The notes under the pieces: model-generated
What the model was told of the DNA's origin: nothing
Seen by the model: only the letters and a program-made list of their open reading frames with translations
Databases searched by the model: none
Assembly (NCBI GenBank): GCA_022559985.1
Contig: JAFJTR010000009.1
Location: 434,001 to 498,000 of the forward strand
DNA length: 64,000 nt
Direction: 5' to 3'
DNA from: Parastagonospora avenae f. sp. tritici 18332-5
Lineage: Eukaryota; Ascomycota; Dothideomycetes; Pleosporales; Phaeosphaeriaceae
Made by a program: the position numbers and the translations under genes
Shown: in pieces, positions 1-11,563 of the stretch
Numbering within the stretch: the first letter of the stretch is position 1
Layout: every line of letters begins with the position of its first letter

Positions 1-984
1 AAGCTAGTCAAAAGGAGATGGACTTCCTGCGAAAGGTCAACCAGGAGGACCCGCAGGACAAGAAGCACATCATCCGACTTCTAGGCTCGTTCGATCACAA
101 GGGCCACTTGTGCATTGTCTTCGAGCACATGTCCAAGAACCTTCGAGATCTGCTCAAGGAAGAAACCAACGGCCACGGCCTCACCTTGCCAGCTGTGCGC
201 ATATATGCCAAACAAATGTTCTACGGATTGCAGCACCTGCAGAATTGCCAGGTCATCCATCTCGATCTCAAACCTGACAACGTCTTGGTGTCGGAAGACA
301 AGAAGACCATCAAGCTCGCAGATTTCGGTACAGCTGTCGATAAGCGCGACATCATCGAGCGCACCGAATATCTTGTTAGTCGCTTTTACCGTGCACCAGA
401 GATCATCTTGGGTATGGACATCAGCTACCCGGTCGACATGTGGGCTGTTGGCTGTACAGTCTACGAGCTATGGACAGGCAAGATCCTCTTCACAGGAAGG
501 TCGAACAATCAAATGGTCAAGGCCTTCATGGATTGTCTAGGCTGGCCTAGCGAGAAGCTTCTGCGTAAGGGACTTGTGAACAACATCCTCGCGCACTTCG
601 AGTTTGGATCATCGTCTCTCAAGTTCATCAGCCGTGAGGTTGATCAGCAGAACAATGTATGTATAGTGCCGTCTTTTGCGCTTTGGCTAATTTCTGCAGA
701 TCGCTGTTCGCAAGATTGAGCAACAAAAAAAGATCAACCGTGACCTGAAGACCCGGGTGCATGATGCCGCTCGAAACATCGCATCAGGTGGCCCGACCGC
801 CGCGGAACTGAATGATCTGGCTGATCTGCTTAGTGCTTGTCTCCACATGAACGTCGAGAAGCGTCTGACGCCTAAAGAAGCCATCAACCACAAGGTCTTC
901 AGTACGAACAAGCCTCTTCTTCCGAAGTCTGCGGCTGTGAAGCCGCCCATGATGAAGCGAGGAACGCCCGGCATCAGACGGTAA
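1..984 (+). CDS. prp4: PRP4-type serine/threonine kinase, C-terminal part
   Basis: The gene runs in from the left edge, so only the C-terminal part is here. It encodes most of a protein kinase domain. The catalytic loop reads HLDLKPDN, the magnesium loop is DFG (LADFGTA), and the activation segment ends YLVSRFYRAPE, the pattern typical of the PRP4/DYRK-like branch of CMGC kinases. Fungal Prp4 phosphorylates spliceosome components (Prp6/Prp31 in other species) in the nucleus before pre-mRNA splicing is activated. One 43-bp intron at 657-699 (GTATGT...TGCAG, phase 0) joins to the last exon 700-984, which ends GIRR then TAA. Family assignment is firm; the PRP4 name rests on recalled sequence pattern, not on an alignment. 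Confidence 0.88.
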
Positions 985-1498
985 GCCAGCGCGCTGGAAC
1001 TCCTTGCGTTGCTTTGCGCGGGTTGAATTGATTGCTAGTCACTCTCAAGTCCCCTGTGTTTTCATTTCTCACTTCCCCTCCCTTCCCCCAGTTTTGCTTA
1101 TCCAGTATGGTCGACAACGTCTGATTACTGTCCCTTCTCTGGTATGGTATCGAGCGTTGGATAGGGTTGTTCAACAACCTCTTCCGATGTGGCAGTCGAC
1201 CTCTACTGCACTGAAGCCAACAAGGGTCTTCGTTTTCGAAGCGCAGGATGGGCATTTGAACCTAGGGCGGCGTTCAAGTTCATGTGTGGCTCAGCCGGCC
1301 CAATTTTCTTTGGCTGGAGTATCTGATCAGGCGCAAAGGAGACAAGGGCTATCCACCGATAGCGAGGATATGGGAACAAAAGTACAAGGACATGCTTATA
1401 TGTGTACATATACATGACTTTCTGTGTGGCTACATTGTCCACCTTAAAAAGTCAATACATGCCACCACTTTACACACATTTGTCCTTTGCACACTCGG

Positions 1499-2841
1499 TC
1501 ATGCATCGATCTCACCACGCAAGAACGCCTTGACCTTTTCGCCCCACACGACTTGTTTTTTGTAGATCCGGATGTCAGGCGCACTCCCCCTAGCCAACCC
1601 ATCAATCGCCTCCGCCAGTACCTCGCCACTCCCCTCATCCCGTAACTCCTGAACCGGGTACTGATACGTCTTCTATTGACACATGATTAGCCGCAGCCCA
1701 ACCCAGCCCTCTCAAACCTTGCTCCATGAAACTTACAAACGCAAACACGAGCCCGCGCGTCTGTGGTAAGCGATGCAACGTCTGTCTCTCGCACCTAAGC
1801 ACTGTTGTCTTCAAATCGATGTCTTCTTGTGCGTTGACAGAGGCGGAGGTGGAGTCGAGATCCGCTTCACTCATATGATTCCCCGCTCGACAAAACAATT
1901 CGCCATTAGTCGAAATGCTCCAATTCGCCCTCTTGACGACTTTCCCCAGCGGCAGGGACGCGAAGAAGCGATCCATGCTCTTCTCCAATCTGCGCAACAT
2001 GAGCATTAGCAGCGAAACGGCGACGTATGGTAGCCAAGACAGAATGGGGGGACGTACTTTTGGGTGTAGTGCGGCACAGGCGCGTGTACGTCAGCCAGCA
2101 ACTGGTTGAGTTTACTGCGCGTGTTGAAGCCCGAGGGGAAGGTGTTTATGAAGGCTTTGAGGCGGTATCTGCCCTCATCTTGCGCGTTCACAGAGGGTAA
2201 GAGGATGAAGAAATCGGTGTCGATGTTCGCGCCTAGATACGAAAGCGCGGATTCTGCGTCTGAGGAGCGGAGCGGAAAAGGCATGATGTCCCCCGTGACA
2301 ATGTTCCTCAGCCCTTTTGCGCCCCGCGTATATACGGATGGATAGCGGCAGGGCAGGTATGTTGATGTGAGCCAGTGGTATAGTTCTAGCACGGCGGGCG
2401 CGGCGCGGGGATTTACTGCTAGCACGTCGTGGCGGTTCGAAGCAATCAAATCTTTACGGATGGAACAGCGGGAGGCGAAGGTGTTGTCCATGGCGATTAG
2501 GTCGGAGAGGGAGGTGGATTCGAGGGCCATGGTCATGTGGTAGATTGGCTTGAAGGGGCGGAGTTTGAGGGGTTGTTCAGCTTCGAGTATGAAGTTTGGG
2601 AGGGGTAGGATTGTGTGGTACGGTTCTTCATTGTATTTAGGGGTTTCTTTCTTTGGGGGCGGGGAGGCGCGTTGCTGGGGGGTTGGAGTTAGAGATTATG
2701 AGGATATGGGTGAGGGTTGGGGGGTACTCTGGAGGCTGGTTTGGAGTGCCATGCTTGGAATCTTTTGGAGATGTACCAACTGATACCGAGTAGTATTAGA
2801 ATCCATGGTAGAGTTGTTTTGAAGGAATCGAGTTGCTGCAT
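1499..2841 (-). CDS. DUF3445 family protein, haem-dependent oxidative N-demethylase-like
   Basis: Four exons: 2841-2728, 2674-2058, 1989-1737 and 1672-1499, joined by introns of 53, 68 and 64 bp; the first carries a perfect CTAAC branch site and removes an in-frame TAA. The product is 385 aa. Residues about 11-25 (PWILILLGISWYI) form an N-terminal membrane anchor. The body has the DUF3445 signatures PFKPIYHMTMALE, the RKDLIASNR block and LEKSMDRFFASLP. Members of this family are related to the haem-dependent oxidative N-demethylase / dimethylamine monooxygenase alpha subunit; the substrate of the fungal proteins is not established. The gene is convergent with the PRP4 gene. I chose the start at 2841 because it gives the membrane anchor and an open frame into the conserved domain. 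Confidence 0.85.
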
Positions 2842-3549
2842 TATGCTGTCCCTTATTTTCTGTGACGGATTGTCGAAGCCCGAACGGTCTCTTTAGTATG
2901 GCCGCAATGTCAAAACACTGACAGGCATGTGCAAGACACTCATGGTGTTGTAGGGAAGGACATTCAAGATATGACTAGACGCTATAGACGCCATGCCCGA
3001 TGTAGTGTGCGTAAAGATGGGATAGAGTTGCCTGTGTAGGCATAACCCCGCTTTCGCCACAGAACCACTGATTAGCTTGTGTGTCAATTGGCTGATAGCT
3101 CTAAGCATATCTATGTAGTCTGCTGAGTGACCTCATAATTCTTGGATTGGCTCTGTTGCTGTGTCGGGAGATAATGGGTTCACGTTTGTAGGTATACAAA
3201 CTACTATGGGCGACGGCTTTATTGCCAGCCATGATGCCTGAACTGAAAGGTCCAAGTTGGTTTCCACTATGGATTGCAGTCATCAGGGGAATGAAGGGAG
3301 ATGTCACGCAAGATGGTTGCGGGCTTCATAATAGGTGCAAATCAAGGTCGTCATTGTCGTTGAGTTATTGTCTTGTAGGACTTTGATATTGCCAGCGTGT
3401 TCTGCCATCGGATTGATGTCCGGATTCCGGGATTGGTCTCTGCACGTCTCGACCGTGTGATGCTCCCAGAGCTCATTCATTGCCCTTTCCGGATCGCACA
3501 GGAGCATTCCTACTCTGTGTACACCTCCATCGTGTCTTTCAGCTCCCGC
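2842..3549. other. Intergenic, no gene seen
   Basis: Short overlapping ORFs on the minus strand (2893-3507) have no recognisable motif and no plausible splice joins. It probably holds the promoter of the DUF3445 gene and the 3' region of the Dap1-like gene. I see no tRNA or repeat here. Confidence 0.5.
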
Positions 3550-4174
3550 TTATTGATGCGCCTTTGCCTCTTCAGCTTCCTTGCTACCCACAGCCACCAA
3601 CTTTCCAACTACCAAGTACTTCTCCTGGAACCTCTCCTCCCAGCCCCTCATGGCCTCCATCTGTTCATCGTCGAGATCAGTCAGCGTGTCAAGCGGCCCG
3701 TCAAGATCTTTGGTCAGCATCTCCTCGTCGAAGCTACCACACGCCAGCCCTCTGCTCGCATCGCGCCCAGCAAAGTTTGCATAGGGACCGCCGGGGCCGT
3801 AGAAGTTCCGTCCCGAGGTCACATCAAAGACACGGCCGCGAACTGACAAGTACACGGGCATGCCATTCAGGCCATTGTAGGGAAACAGCTCAGGCGGGGT
3901 GAATGTGCGGAAGACGGTGGGCGGCGGAGCGCGCGGAAGAGCTGGCGGAGCGGACGGCTTGAGGCGGAGATAGACGAGGATGGCGAACAGAGAGAGAAGA
4001 ATGAGGTTGATGGGTGTCACCGGTGAAGCGCTGAATGCCGGGTTAGTATGGCGTGGAATGGCACATGGGGACACTTTGTGAGCTTACGCATAGGCTGCGG
4101 GCGGGGTCGCTGAAGCTGCGGGCTACTGTTAGCTTTGGCTACTCAGCAGTTCCGTGTTTCATACCATCAGTCAT
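3550..4174 (-). CDS. dap1: Dap1/PGRMC-like cytochrome b5-fold haem-binding membrane protein
   Basis: Three exons: 4174-4165 (10 bp), 4115-4088 (28 bp) and 4030-3550, giving 172 aa, the usual length for fungal membrane-associated progesterone receptor-like proteins. Residues 20-36 form one membrane segment (INLILLSLFAILVYL). The cytochrome b5-like domain follows, with the family block GRVFDVTSGRNFYGPGGPY and then ANFAGRDASRGLA. In yeast, Dap1 binds haem and activates the sterol 14-alpha-demethylase Erg11 at the ER; that role is inferred here. The two small 5' exons are supported because the joined reading frame (MTDASATPPAAYAASPVTP) is open and both introns have standard donors and acceptors. 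Without them the ORF would begin inside an intron. Confidence 0.9.
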
Positions 4175-5579
4175 AGTGATCGACGAACGATGCGGCTACC
4201 GTTAGACTCTCGTGATGTCGTGGTGGAGAGATTAGAGGGTTGAGCTTATTTCGACCATGTCGAGCCATGACGAAGTAACTCCACCGGTAAGCACCGACAC
4301 TAGCTTTGTAAACCAACCGCCCACGCCGCCCCCACAGTTCAGCCCCTACCAACAAACACATCGCATCTGGATAATTATAGAAATTGCCCATCTCCTCCCA
4401 GCTGCACCCCTGGGGAGCCTCAATCACCTGTGATTGCGCATGTGCATGTGCTACAATCAAGGAGTGCATGGTGGTGCCACGTCGTCGCCGAGGAATCAAC
4501 CGTCTCACGTCACAAACCTTGAGCACCTCAGCTTGCATACTTCTACAATCACAAACAACAGTCTCTTCACTAACTGTGCCTCCAAACTGACCTCAGGCAC
4601 GCGCCCATCCGCCTCCAGAAGCTCGAGGCCCTTCTCCGCCAATTGCGGCTCCTTTGAAACGCCGCCATCAGCCTGAAACGCCGCACAGAGATTCATTTCC
4701 GCTGCCCGCTTCCACTCTGATTGGCCCACACGGCAACTGCCTCGAAACAAAAGCCAACAGCCGCTGGCAAACCAGCGTAGATCGATGCACTGCATCTGAG
4801 GACGCGCACGAGCTCATAGGCAGCAAAGGCCTATTGCTTGCGCGGCGGCGTGGGTGTTTGAAAGCTGCGCCTCACCACCTCTCGTGGCGCGTGGAGCATC
4901 GACCCGACATCCCTCCCATCATCTTGCAATCTGGCTCTCTCACATCTCATGTCCTCTGAGCTTGCGCATCCTACACCACGTTTGTACACTCTTTCTTCTT
5001 AATCGTCATCTCAATCACCAGGTAAGCATACACTTTCTATTTCTATTTGCGGCGTTTGTGGCATGCCTGTTATCTTTCATATCGACGCGAAACAAGACAC
5101 GAGTCCCTCTACCATAATTTGCTCTTCATGCGAACGACACCACATGCACAAACCGGATATGTCCCATGGATACACTTGCGACAACCCTCGCTCTAGGAAG
5201 TCTGTACATTCCACCAGGCTATCCCTAGTGCTAGCGGTAGATGAGTGTAGTCGTAGTACTGTAATACACACCATAATCACGGAACCATCCAACTGGCAAC
5301 ATGGAGTTACATCTGCGGACTCCAACAATCGCCAACATCGCCTGTCCTGCGCATGCGGACCGCAGAAGGACCGTGGAATGTGCGGCTCGTCGATCAGTTT
5401 TCGCCCATGTAACGACTCGGACAACGAAAGCATCCTCCATCGGATCAGGCATGGCATGCACGGCATTAGAGACCCCTTCGAAAGTGCAGGGTTGCTTGCT
5501 ATTTCCAGCCTCGCGAGATCGTCGCATAACATGAACTTCCGGGTTGGGCTAACCAACGTTTCATACAGGACTAGTCGCA
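4175..5579. other. Intergenic and likely 5' leader with a long UTR intron
   Basis: No convincing gene. A minus-strand ORF of 204 codons (5077-5691) and one near 4505-4795 show no motif. A GTAAGC donor near 5021 and a CATACAG acceptor ending near 5569, eleven bases before the start codon at 5580, suggest a roughly 550-bp intron in the 5' UTR of the next gene. This is an inference. Confidence 0.4.
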
Positions 5580-7515
5580 ATGTGGAAACGATTACAGGGC
5601 TATGGGCGAGAGAAAGAGAGAAATGCGCAAATCGGCAACCCGGTGTTGCTTGAAACGACCTATGACGAGGATCAGCTGAAGCGCAACCCAAATGTTACTG
5701 AAGCTCAACATGCAAATTACCGATACAATGCACCTGACCCTCAGTCATAGTAAGGACCTCAAATCACAACTCGAGTCTACTGCTAACAACCACAGCTCCC
5801 GCTCACCGCTGGATCCTCCACACTACAGGGCATCCGAAGCTTTCACAGAGTCATCGGTCTACTCACGCCCGTCAAACGACCTAGCATACTACGGTAATCC
5901 TACGGCTGTTCAGTCTTACGCATACGAGGAGATCTCACCACCAAGCTCGCCCGAACCAGAACAACAGCACTCGACTTCCAACCAACCTAGAAGATTCTGC
6001 TCCATGCGCGACGTATCGCCAATGGACGAAAACCGTGGCAACCCCGTACTACCTCCACACGGGAGCAACATTCCTGTCTTGCGAAAGGCGCCACCCGTAC
6101 TCCAAACTGGCCAAACTCAGCCAGCTCAGAAATTCTGGGGAGGCAAAGTTGCGCCAGAAGGCAAGGTCAAGTGGGACGAGTATTCGGGCGAGCCAACTGC
6201 GAGTGGTGCTGGAAAGACTGGTTCAGTCAGCCCCAACTCTTATGCGAAAGGTGTCGGGTCCTCCGGAGAGCAACTATCACGAATGGGATATCACGTATCA
6301 GTATCTGGACCCAAGAGAAAAGCGAGCATCAAGGATCGTATGGGAAGATTTGGAGGGCGACCATCGCCGCCGCCTGTTGAGACTGCACGAAACGAGCCTT
6401 GGAGTCGCGCAACTGGTCGCTCGCAGATTGCGCCACCACTAAAGGATCAGGCTGCTAAGGCACCATTAGAATTACCCAGGAAGACGCTATCGCCGACTAC
6501 AGAAAGGTCAAACACGAATGCGCCTTCGGATCACAGTAATCGTGGCGTTCGCGGGGCTGACACTGGCTCTGTCGCAGGCCGCCCTCAGGCACTCGAGTCG
6601 CATGAAGACCTCATCAAACCCACTGTACCCCTCAAAGTTGGCAGGAACACTCCACTTACCTCTCCAACATCACCAAACTATCCCAAAGGACTCGGAATAC
6701 AGGCGCTTTCGAATCCAACAGCACCCGCGCAAAGGCAGCGAAACGACTCTCCGGATACAGTCATTCACGAGCAAGGGCTTGCGCGCAATTTACCCGCGCA
6801 ACAACGAGTACCCACACCACCGCAGGAGCCAGTAGCGAAGAAGTCAAGCGGGCGAACGCCAGAACAGAAGGAGGTCTCCAACAGTCGCTTCTCGTGGACG
6901 ACATACAACAGCGCAACCACATATCAACACTCACCCCCGCCCTCGCCCCCAAACCTACCCACGGCAACACCACCGCGCCAGCGCACCGTCACAGAACCCA
7001 TCTCCTCCACCTCAGCTGCAACCTCGATCCTCAGCCGCCGCCGGCCCATCCCACAAGCAAACCGCCCCTCGTCCCCCATCTCCACCCCTAAATCCACCAC
7101 AATGGACAGCCCCGGTACCGCCACCCTCTCCTCCCCTCCCTCGCGCCCCCTCTCCCCCTCCTCCACCTACAGCACCAACACCACCAAAGCGCTGCCCCTC
7201 CCCCCAACCTCGCTCTCCGCCGCCGACCACATTGCCGTCCTCGAATCCGCCATGGAAGACCTGCGCATCCGGCGCTCAAATGTGTACCGCCTGCTCAACG
7301 ACCTCAACAACGCGGCGCCGCCGAACCCGCTGATTACAGACTTCAAGCGCGCGCGGCTGGTCGAGCAGCGGAAACGAAGCTTCGAAGACGAGTTGACGGA
7401 GATTAAGCGCGAGGAGTATGAGGTGGGCATGAAGTTGCATCGCGCGTGGAAGAAGAGGGAGAGGGAGGATCCGAATGTTGGGAGCGCGATTTGGGTGAGG
7501 CGAGTTACGAGTTAG
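5580..7515 (+). CDS. Ser/Pro-rich protein with C-terminal coiled coil, function unknown
   Basis: Two exons, 5580-5749 and 5796-7515, joined by a 46-bp intron with a CTAAC branch point (phase 2), give 629 aa. The N terminus (MWKRLQGYGREKERNAQIGN) is short and charged. The middle, about residues 90-520, is low complexity, rich in Ser, Pro and Thr with many SP/TP sites, and is probably disordered. The last 90 residues change character: a helical, charged segment beginning near HIAVLESAMEDLRIRR and ending in WKKREREDPN looks like a coiled coil. I do not recognise the family. Choosing ATG 5580 rather than the ATG at 5692 adds a well-spliced conserved-looking N terminus; 5692 lies 58 bases upstream of the intron, in another frame. 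Confidence 0.75.
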
Positions 7516-7760
7516 GTTTGAGGGAGGATGGATGGGGATTTTCCTTTGTAGCTTTCGATTCGATGTTTGAGGTTAGGGATGGGTACGTGTGGCTGGACGT
7601 CTAGAGCGACGGGCCATGTGTTTACTTTTCTTTCGATTTTGTAATGGCACCAGTGTGCATGTTTGAGAAATTTGAATTAGCTGAGCTTGCTCGCTTTACG
7701 AAACAACATTTTACCGCAACATGCTGTAATTTATCTTTGATTGTTTCTTTTCAAGGAGGT

Positions 7761-8881
7761 TTAATCGACCTCAGGCACAGGTAGACCATTTACAATCATC
7801 ATGCCCTCCCTGCCCAGTCCCTTCATCGCCTTGACCGCCTCGTCGTGCCTCAACTGCTTCGTCTCCTCATCCGTGACCAGCACAAAGTCATACTTAAGAA
7901 CCTGCGTGCCCTCCTTGACATTATACTGCTTCGCCTCTTCCGGCGTCGCAGCGTCTAGGCCAACAATCAGTGAATCCTTGACGCCAAAGACCGCATCTGA
8001 CGTCTCGTAGTCCGAGCCCTTGATATACAGTGCTCTGTACAGATAATTAGTGACTCTCTGTATGGATTTGGGAGAGCGGATACGGACGTAACAAGATGAT
8101 CAAAGCCCTCCTTCTCAAACATGAAATGCATATGACTCGGCCTCCAACAATGCCGTCCCAACTTCACCAATAACTTCCCGACCGGCCCATCATTCGGGAT
8201 TGGATACGGCACCGGCACAATGCCCATGAACCAAAACACGCCCTCCTTATCGCTCTCCACCACCGCCCGGCCGTCCGCTTTATCCCCGCGATCCTCGTAC
8301 TGCACGTCGTACTTGCCGTGACTGTCGGTTTCCCACACGTCGATCTTGACGCCGGGCACAGGGGCGCCGGAGGTGGTTTTGACGGTGCACAGGACGAGCA
8401 GGGGCGTGCCGGAGGGATCGGCGGAGATGGCGGAGCCAGGGGCGAGGTGGGATGCGTCGTGGGTGTGGAAGGGGCCGAGGACTGTGCCTTCCGTTGAGGA
8501 AGGGGGTTTGGGGTGGTCGATGGAGTCGACGAGGAGGGAGAGGCCGACGATGTCGGAGAGGAGGATGAATTCCTGACAACATCGATATCAGCAACGATTG
8601 CATGGTGGTAAAAGGGGGAATCAGGCACGTACTTGTCGCACATCCGTACATATCTGCCCGACCTGCGTGAGGAACTGTATGCCTGCCATCCACTCATCGA
8701 AGCTGAGACGGGTTTCGCGCGCGAAGTCGTGGAGGTGCGAGACGAGGCGCTCCATGACGTATTTCAGGCGCGGGTCGGAGCATTGTGAATTGATGCGGTG
8801 CACGTTCTCGGTGATGTTTTCGATTGTGAGGTTTTTGAGTTCGGGGACTGATGCGGTGCCGGGACCGCCCGCAGAGGCCAT
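7761..8881 (-). CDS. Intradiol ring-cleavage dioxygenase (catechol/hydroxyquinol 1,2-dioxygenase)
   Basis: Exons 8881-8633, 8572-8088 and 8034-7761, with introns of 60 and 53 bp, give 335 aa. The protein has an N-terminal helical dimerisation domain (residues 1-100) followed by the intradiol beta-sandwich. Visible signatures are LGPFHTHDA, VKIDVWETDSHGKYDVQY, PVPYPIPNDGPVGKLL and HCWRPSHMHFMF, which supply the two Tyr and two His ligands of the non-haem Fe(III). Such enzymes open catechol or hydroxyquinol rings in the 3-oxoadipate pathway in the cytosol; hydroxyquinol 1,2-dioxygenase is my preferred substrate class but not proven. An upstream in-frame extension to 9025 is hydrophobic and signal-like; I reject it because this family is intracellular and residue 1 at 8881 gives the usual N terminus. 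Confidence 0.9.
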
Positions 8882-9970
8882 GGTGATGTGCAGTGAGCTG
8901 ACGTTAGTTCGAATAGTGTCGCAGACGATTGGAGGTATGAGAGGAAAAGAGAAGAATATTGTCAGTATAAGAATGAACCTGCAGCTGCGAAGTGAGTATG
9001 TAAAGCATCCTGTCGCATTACACACATGTTAGCAAGCATCAAGTCATTCCGGCTTAGACCAGACGCGGAACGTGTGGACTTCTGGGGAAGCTCCCGATGA
9101 CAATTGCGACAGCTCATAGGTTGTTGAAGGCCCCGCCGCTGACAACGGGTAAGAATTTACGAGTGGTGTCGGAGGGGTCGTTCGGTACTTCACGGCCTGG
9201 CCGGTGGGGTTGTGGCGTCACTAGGAGCTTGGGCCTCACAACCACCACTTCTGTGTACGATACGTGAAAGGAAATGTCTACGACATAGAACGCTGATCTA
9301 AAATAAGCATGCCATATTGGGTACTTTTTGAAGCTGCGACAGGCATGAAGCTGCTCAGAGTCCGAGGCTCAATTGGTCATGCGACTGACGTGTCTATGTG
9401 ACTGAGAACGGAAACTTTACTCGTGAGCACGCTGGCAATGCTATCAAGTTGCGGTTACATGAGGTGTCGCGTCCGCATTGATGCATTATGCATCCGTCGT
9501 TGTAGTCGCTTGTTTGCATCCGTTCTCGGTATCATGTTTTGGAGGCTATAGTCCGGCACCCGAGGAAGCGATACATATCGTGAAGAAAGATCTGAGCGCC
9601 CCAAAGTCAATATCTGTACACTTGTGCCGTCTTGTCATGCATATAGCTGTTGCACATGATTAGCCTGAGTGCAGTATCACGGTGGCTGCAGGTACAATGC
9701 ATGTGTAACATGTTAATTTCGGACTTCATCCATATTGCCGTAAAGCGGCTTCTGGACTAAGCGCAACCTTCCTTCCAGAACGCCGGCGATGACGCATACC
9801 CCTCTCGAGCGGTAAAGACCAGGAAGGAGACATTGGGAAAAGTAGCTCGTTGAAAATGAATCTGTCCAGCGGAGGCAGTGGACGTGACTAGACTTGTCCT
9901 TCTGCATAACAGCAGATGACTCCATGATGAAAGGTAAGAGGCCAATGGTGCTAGTAGTGTCCAGGTATCA
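8882..9970. other. Intergenic, nothing recognised
   Basis: About 1.1 kb between the dioxygenase start and the end of the HMG-box-like gene. It contains only short unrelated ORFs. No repeat, tRNA or coding pattern could be supported. Confidence 0.5.
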
Positions 9971-10390
9971 CTAAGCAGCAGTGTTCTTTGGGTTCTCGGA
10001 GGAGGCCTTCCACTGCAACATGTCAGTGATGTGAGGTGATTATAACTAGATCGGTTGGGCCAGCCGAGCAAGTGCAACATTGAAACTTACGTCTTTGCCC
10101 AGCTCCTTCTGCTGCTCCTTGAAGTCGAGGTCCTTGTACTTGGTGCGGTTCTCCTTGACTTTTCAAAGTTAGTTGACTTCTACAACTACCACTAGCGCAG
10201 AGTAATAACGCGTCGAATAACGCGACATTAACGCGTCGATATTTTCAAACTTACAGTAGGCCTGCATCTTGATCATAGCGTTCCTGGCATTGCCCTTCTT
10301 GCCGGCTTTGCGAGGAGGAGGGGCCTTCTTGACACCGGCGTCGGACTTGGTGGCCTTTGGGGTCGCGGCCTTTGAAGTTGCTGGCGCCAT
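9971..10390 (-). CDS. Small HMG-box-like (YABBY-like) basic protein
   Basis: Three exons, 10390-10255, 10158-10091 and 10012-9971, encode only 81 aa. The N terminus is Lys/Ala/Pro-rich (SDAGVKKAPPPRKAGKKG), as in chromatin proteins. It is followed by a short HMG/YABBY-type helical segment whose core reads YFKENRTKYKDLDFKEQQ and then LGKDWKASSENPKN. Proteins of this type bind DNA in the nucleus; a specific role is unknown. The first intron is 96 bp, long for this window, and contains two ACGCGT hexamers and one ACGCGA. Exon joins are supported by the continuous open frame and by GTAAGT donors at both introns. Confidence 0.78.
10208..10236. promoter_or_regulatory. Two ACGCGT (MCB-like) hexamers inside an intron
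   Basis: ACGCGT occurs at 10208-10213 and 10231-10236, with ACGCGA between them, all inside the first intron of the HMG-box-like gene. ACGCGT is the MluI cell-cycle box bound by MBF in yeasts. An intronic regulatory use is a guess. Confidence 0.3.
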
Positions 10391-11146
10391 ATTGGTGAAG
10401 ATGAAGCGATTATATCTTGATGGTGAAGCCTGGGGATGGATTAGATACTTGAAGCAGAATTGCGATGCCAGAAGTTATGGAGCGGTAATATCGTGATGGT
10501 GAGTAAAAGTTGGGGTGAGAGATAGTGTTATTGACATCTGGGAAGGTGCGCTAGGCTGGATTGAGAAGACGGAACTAGTAGGCATTATAGGCATTACGCT
10601 TTGCGTAACGAAATCCAAAGTCTGTCTGATTGGTGCCCTATCTGTCTTCAATTGTGCGCTCGGGCGTTTAAGATGGAAAGTTTGGAACAGAAGGATGCTC
10701 CCAGTTGACGCGTCCTCTTACCAGCTGCTTACGTTTTGTCCAGACGCAGTCGCATTACTGGCGTCGCATATCACCACTCGGCGACGACAAGTAATGCTAA
10801 GGCGCACGCCCGGAGAGCAGTAGTGGTAGCACAGGCTACAGGAGTTACAGGGATATGAGCTTTGCTAACGCACCGGAGCGGAAGCGCATTCGTTCCGCAG
10901 CCATACTTTACTCGTGCGGATAGCAAACTTCGCGATATGTCGATGATGCGGGGTTATACTTCGCGCATCGCCTCGGCATACTCGTAGACAATGCGAGGCC
11001 GTCAGAGTAACTGTACGTCGGGGAACCACGGTGTGTAAGGGACTGTGGAGAATCAATTATGGTCGTAGCTAGTGCATGCCATATAATCTCATCGTGCCAC
11101 CCAAGCCATAGAGGTTGCCGTCTTTTCAATTGCAAGGCGGCAGCAT
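10391..11146. other. Intergenic, nothing recognised
   Basis: Between the HMG-box-like gene start and the end of the small membrane protein gene. Short ORFs only. No motif, RNA gene or repeat supported. Confidence 0.5.
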
Positions 11147-11563
11147 TCAAGTCGCTGACGAGCCTGCATCTTTTTCCTCTGCTATACGGCGAAACCGCGC
11201 ATCCGGCGCATCCAATCGTTCCCCTCCTGTACTTTGCGTCGAGTCCTCTGGTCGTCGAGCAAGACTAAAGCGTCGGCGGGAACCAGTGGGCCGTTCGGTA
11301 AGGCTCGGAGCCCGTGGTCGTGCTTTGCCTCGAGCACGTCCGCCGACGACTGGTACCTCGTATGTAAGCGTGCGGAAGACGTAGAGGACGAGGTCGTAGA
11401 TGAGCAGTGCCGCCCATGGGCCAATGGTGACGATGCCGAGGAACAGCTAGGAAAATCAGCATTTGGTACATTGCTTATCAGGAACTCTAGTACGTACAAA
11501 TGCTCGCGTGATCCACGTCTCTACCACGGCAAGACTCTCTGGAAATATCGAGAGCAGCCCCAT
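11147..11563 (-). CDS. Small single-span membrane protein, conserved-looking, unknown function
   Basis: This gene is split and easy to miss. Exon 11563-11498 (MGLLSIFPESLAVVETWITR) joins through a 51-bp intron (GTACGT...CCTAG) to 11446-11147, giving 121 aa. The join creates a continuous hydrophobic segment, about residues 23-45 (LFLGIVTIGPWAALLIYDLV). After it comes an Arg/Pro/Ser-rich tail with GGRARGKARPRAPSLTERP, probably cytosolic. I recall similar short fungal proteins with this layout but know of no function. Start and stop are unambiguous in the joined frame. The splice donor is a strong consensus and the phase is 0. Confidence 0.7.

Noticed and set aside
4505..4795. Minus-strand ORF with FQADGGVSKEPQLAEKG
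   Set aside because: The short stretch looks protein-like, but no splice partner or family could be found.
5077..5691. 204-codon ORF on the minus strand
   Set aside because: It is antisense to the 5' leader and first exon of the gene at 5580, has no motif, and its composition looks random.
8882..9025. N-terminal extension of the dioxygenase resembling a signal peptide
   Set aside because: Intradiol dioxygenases are intracellular, and the downstream ATG gives the usual N terminus.
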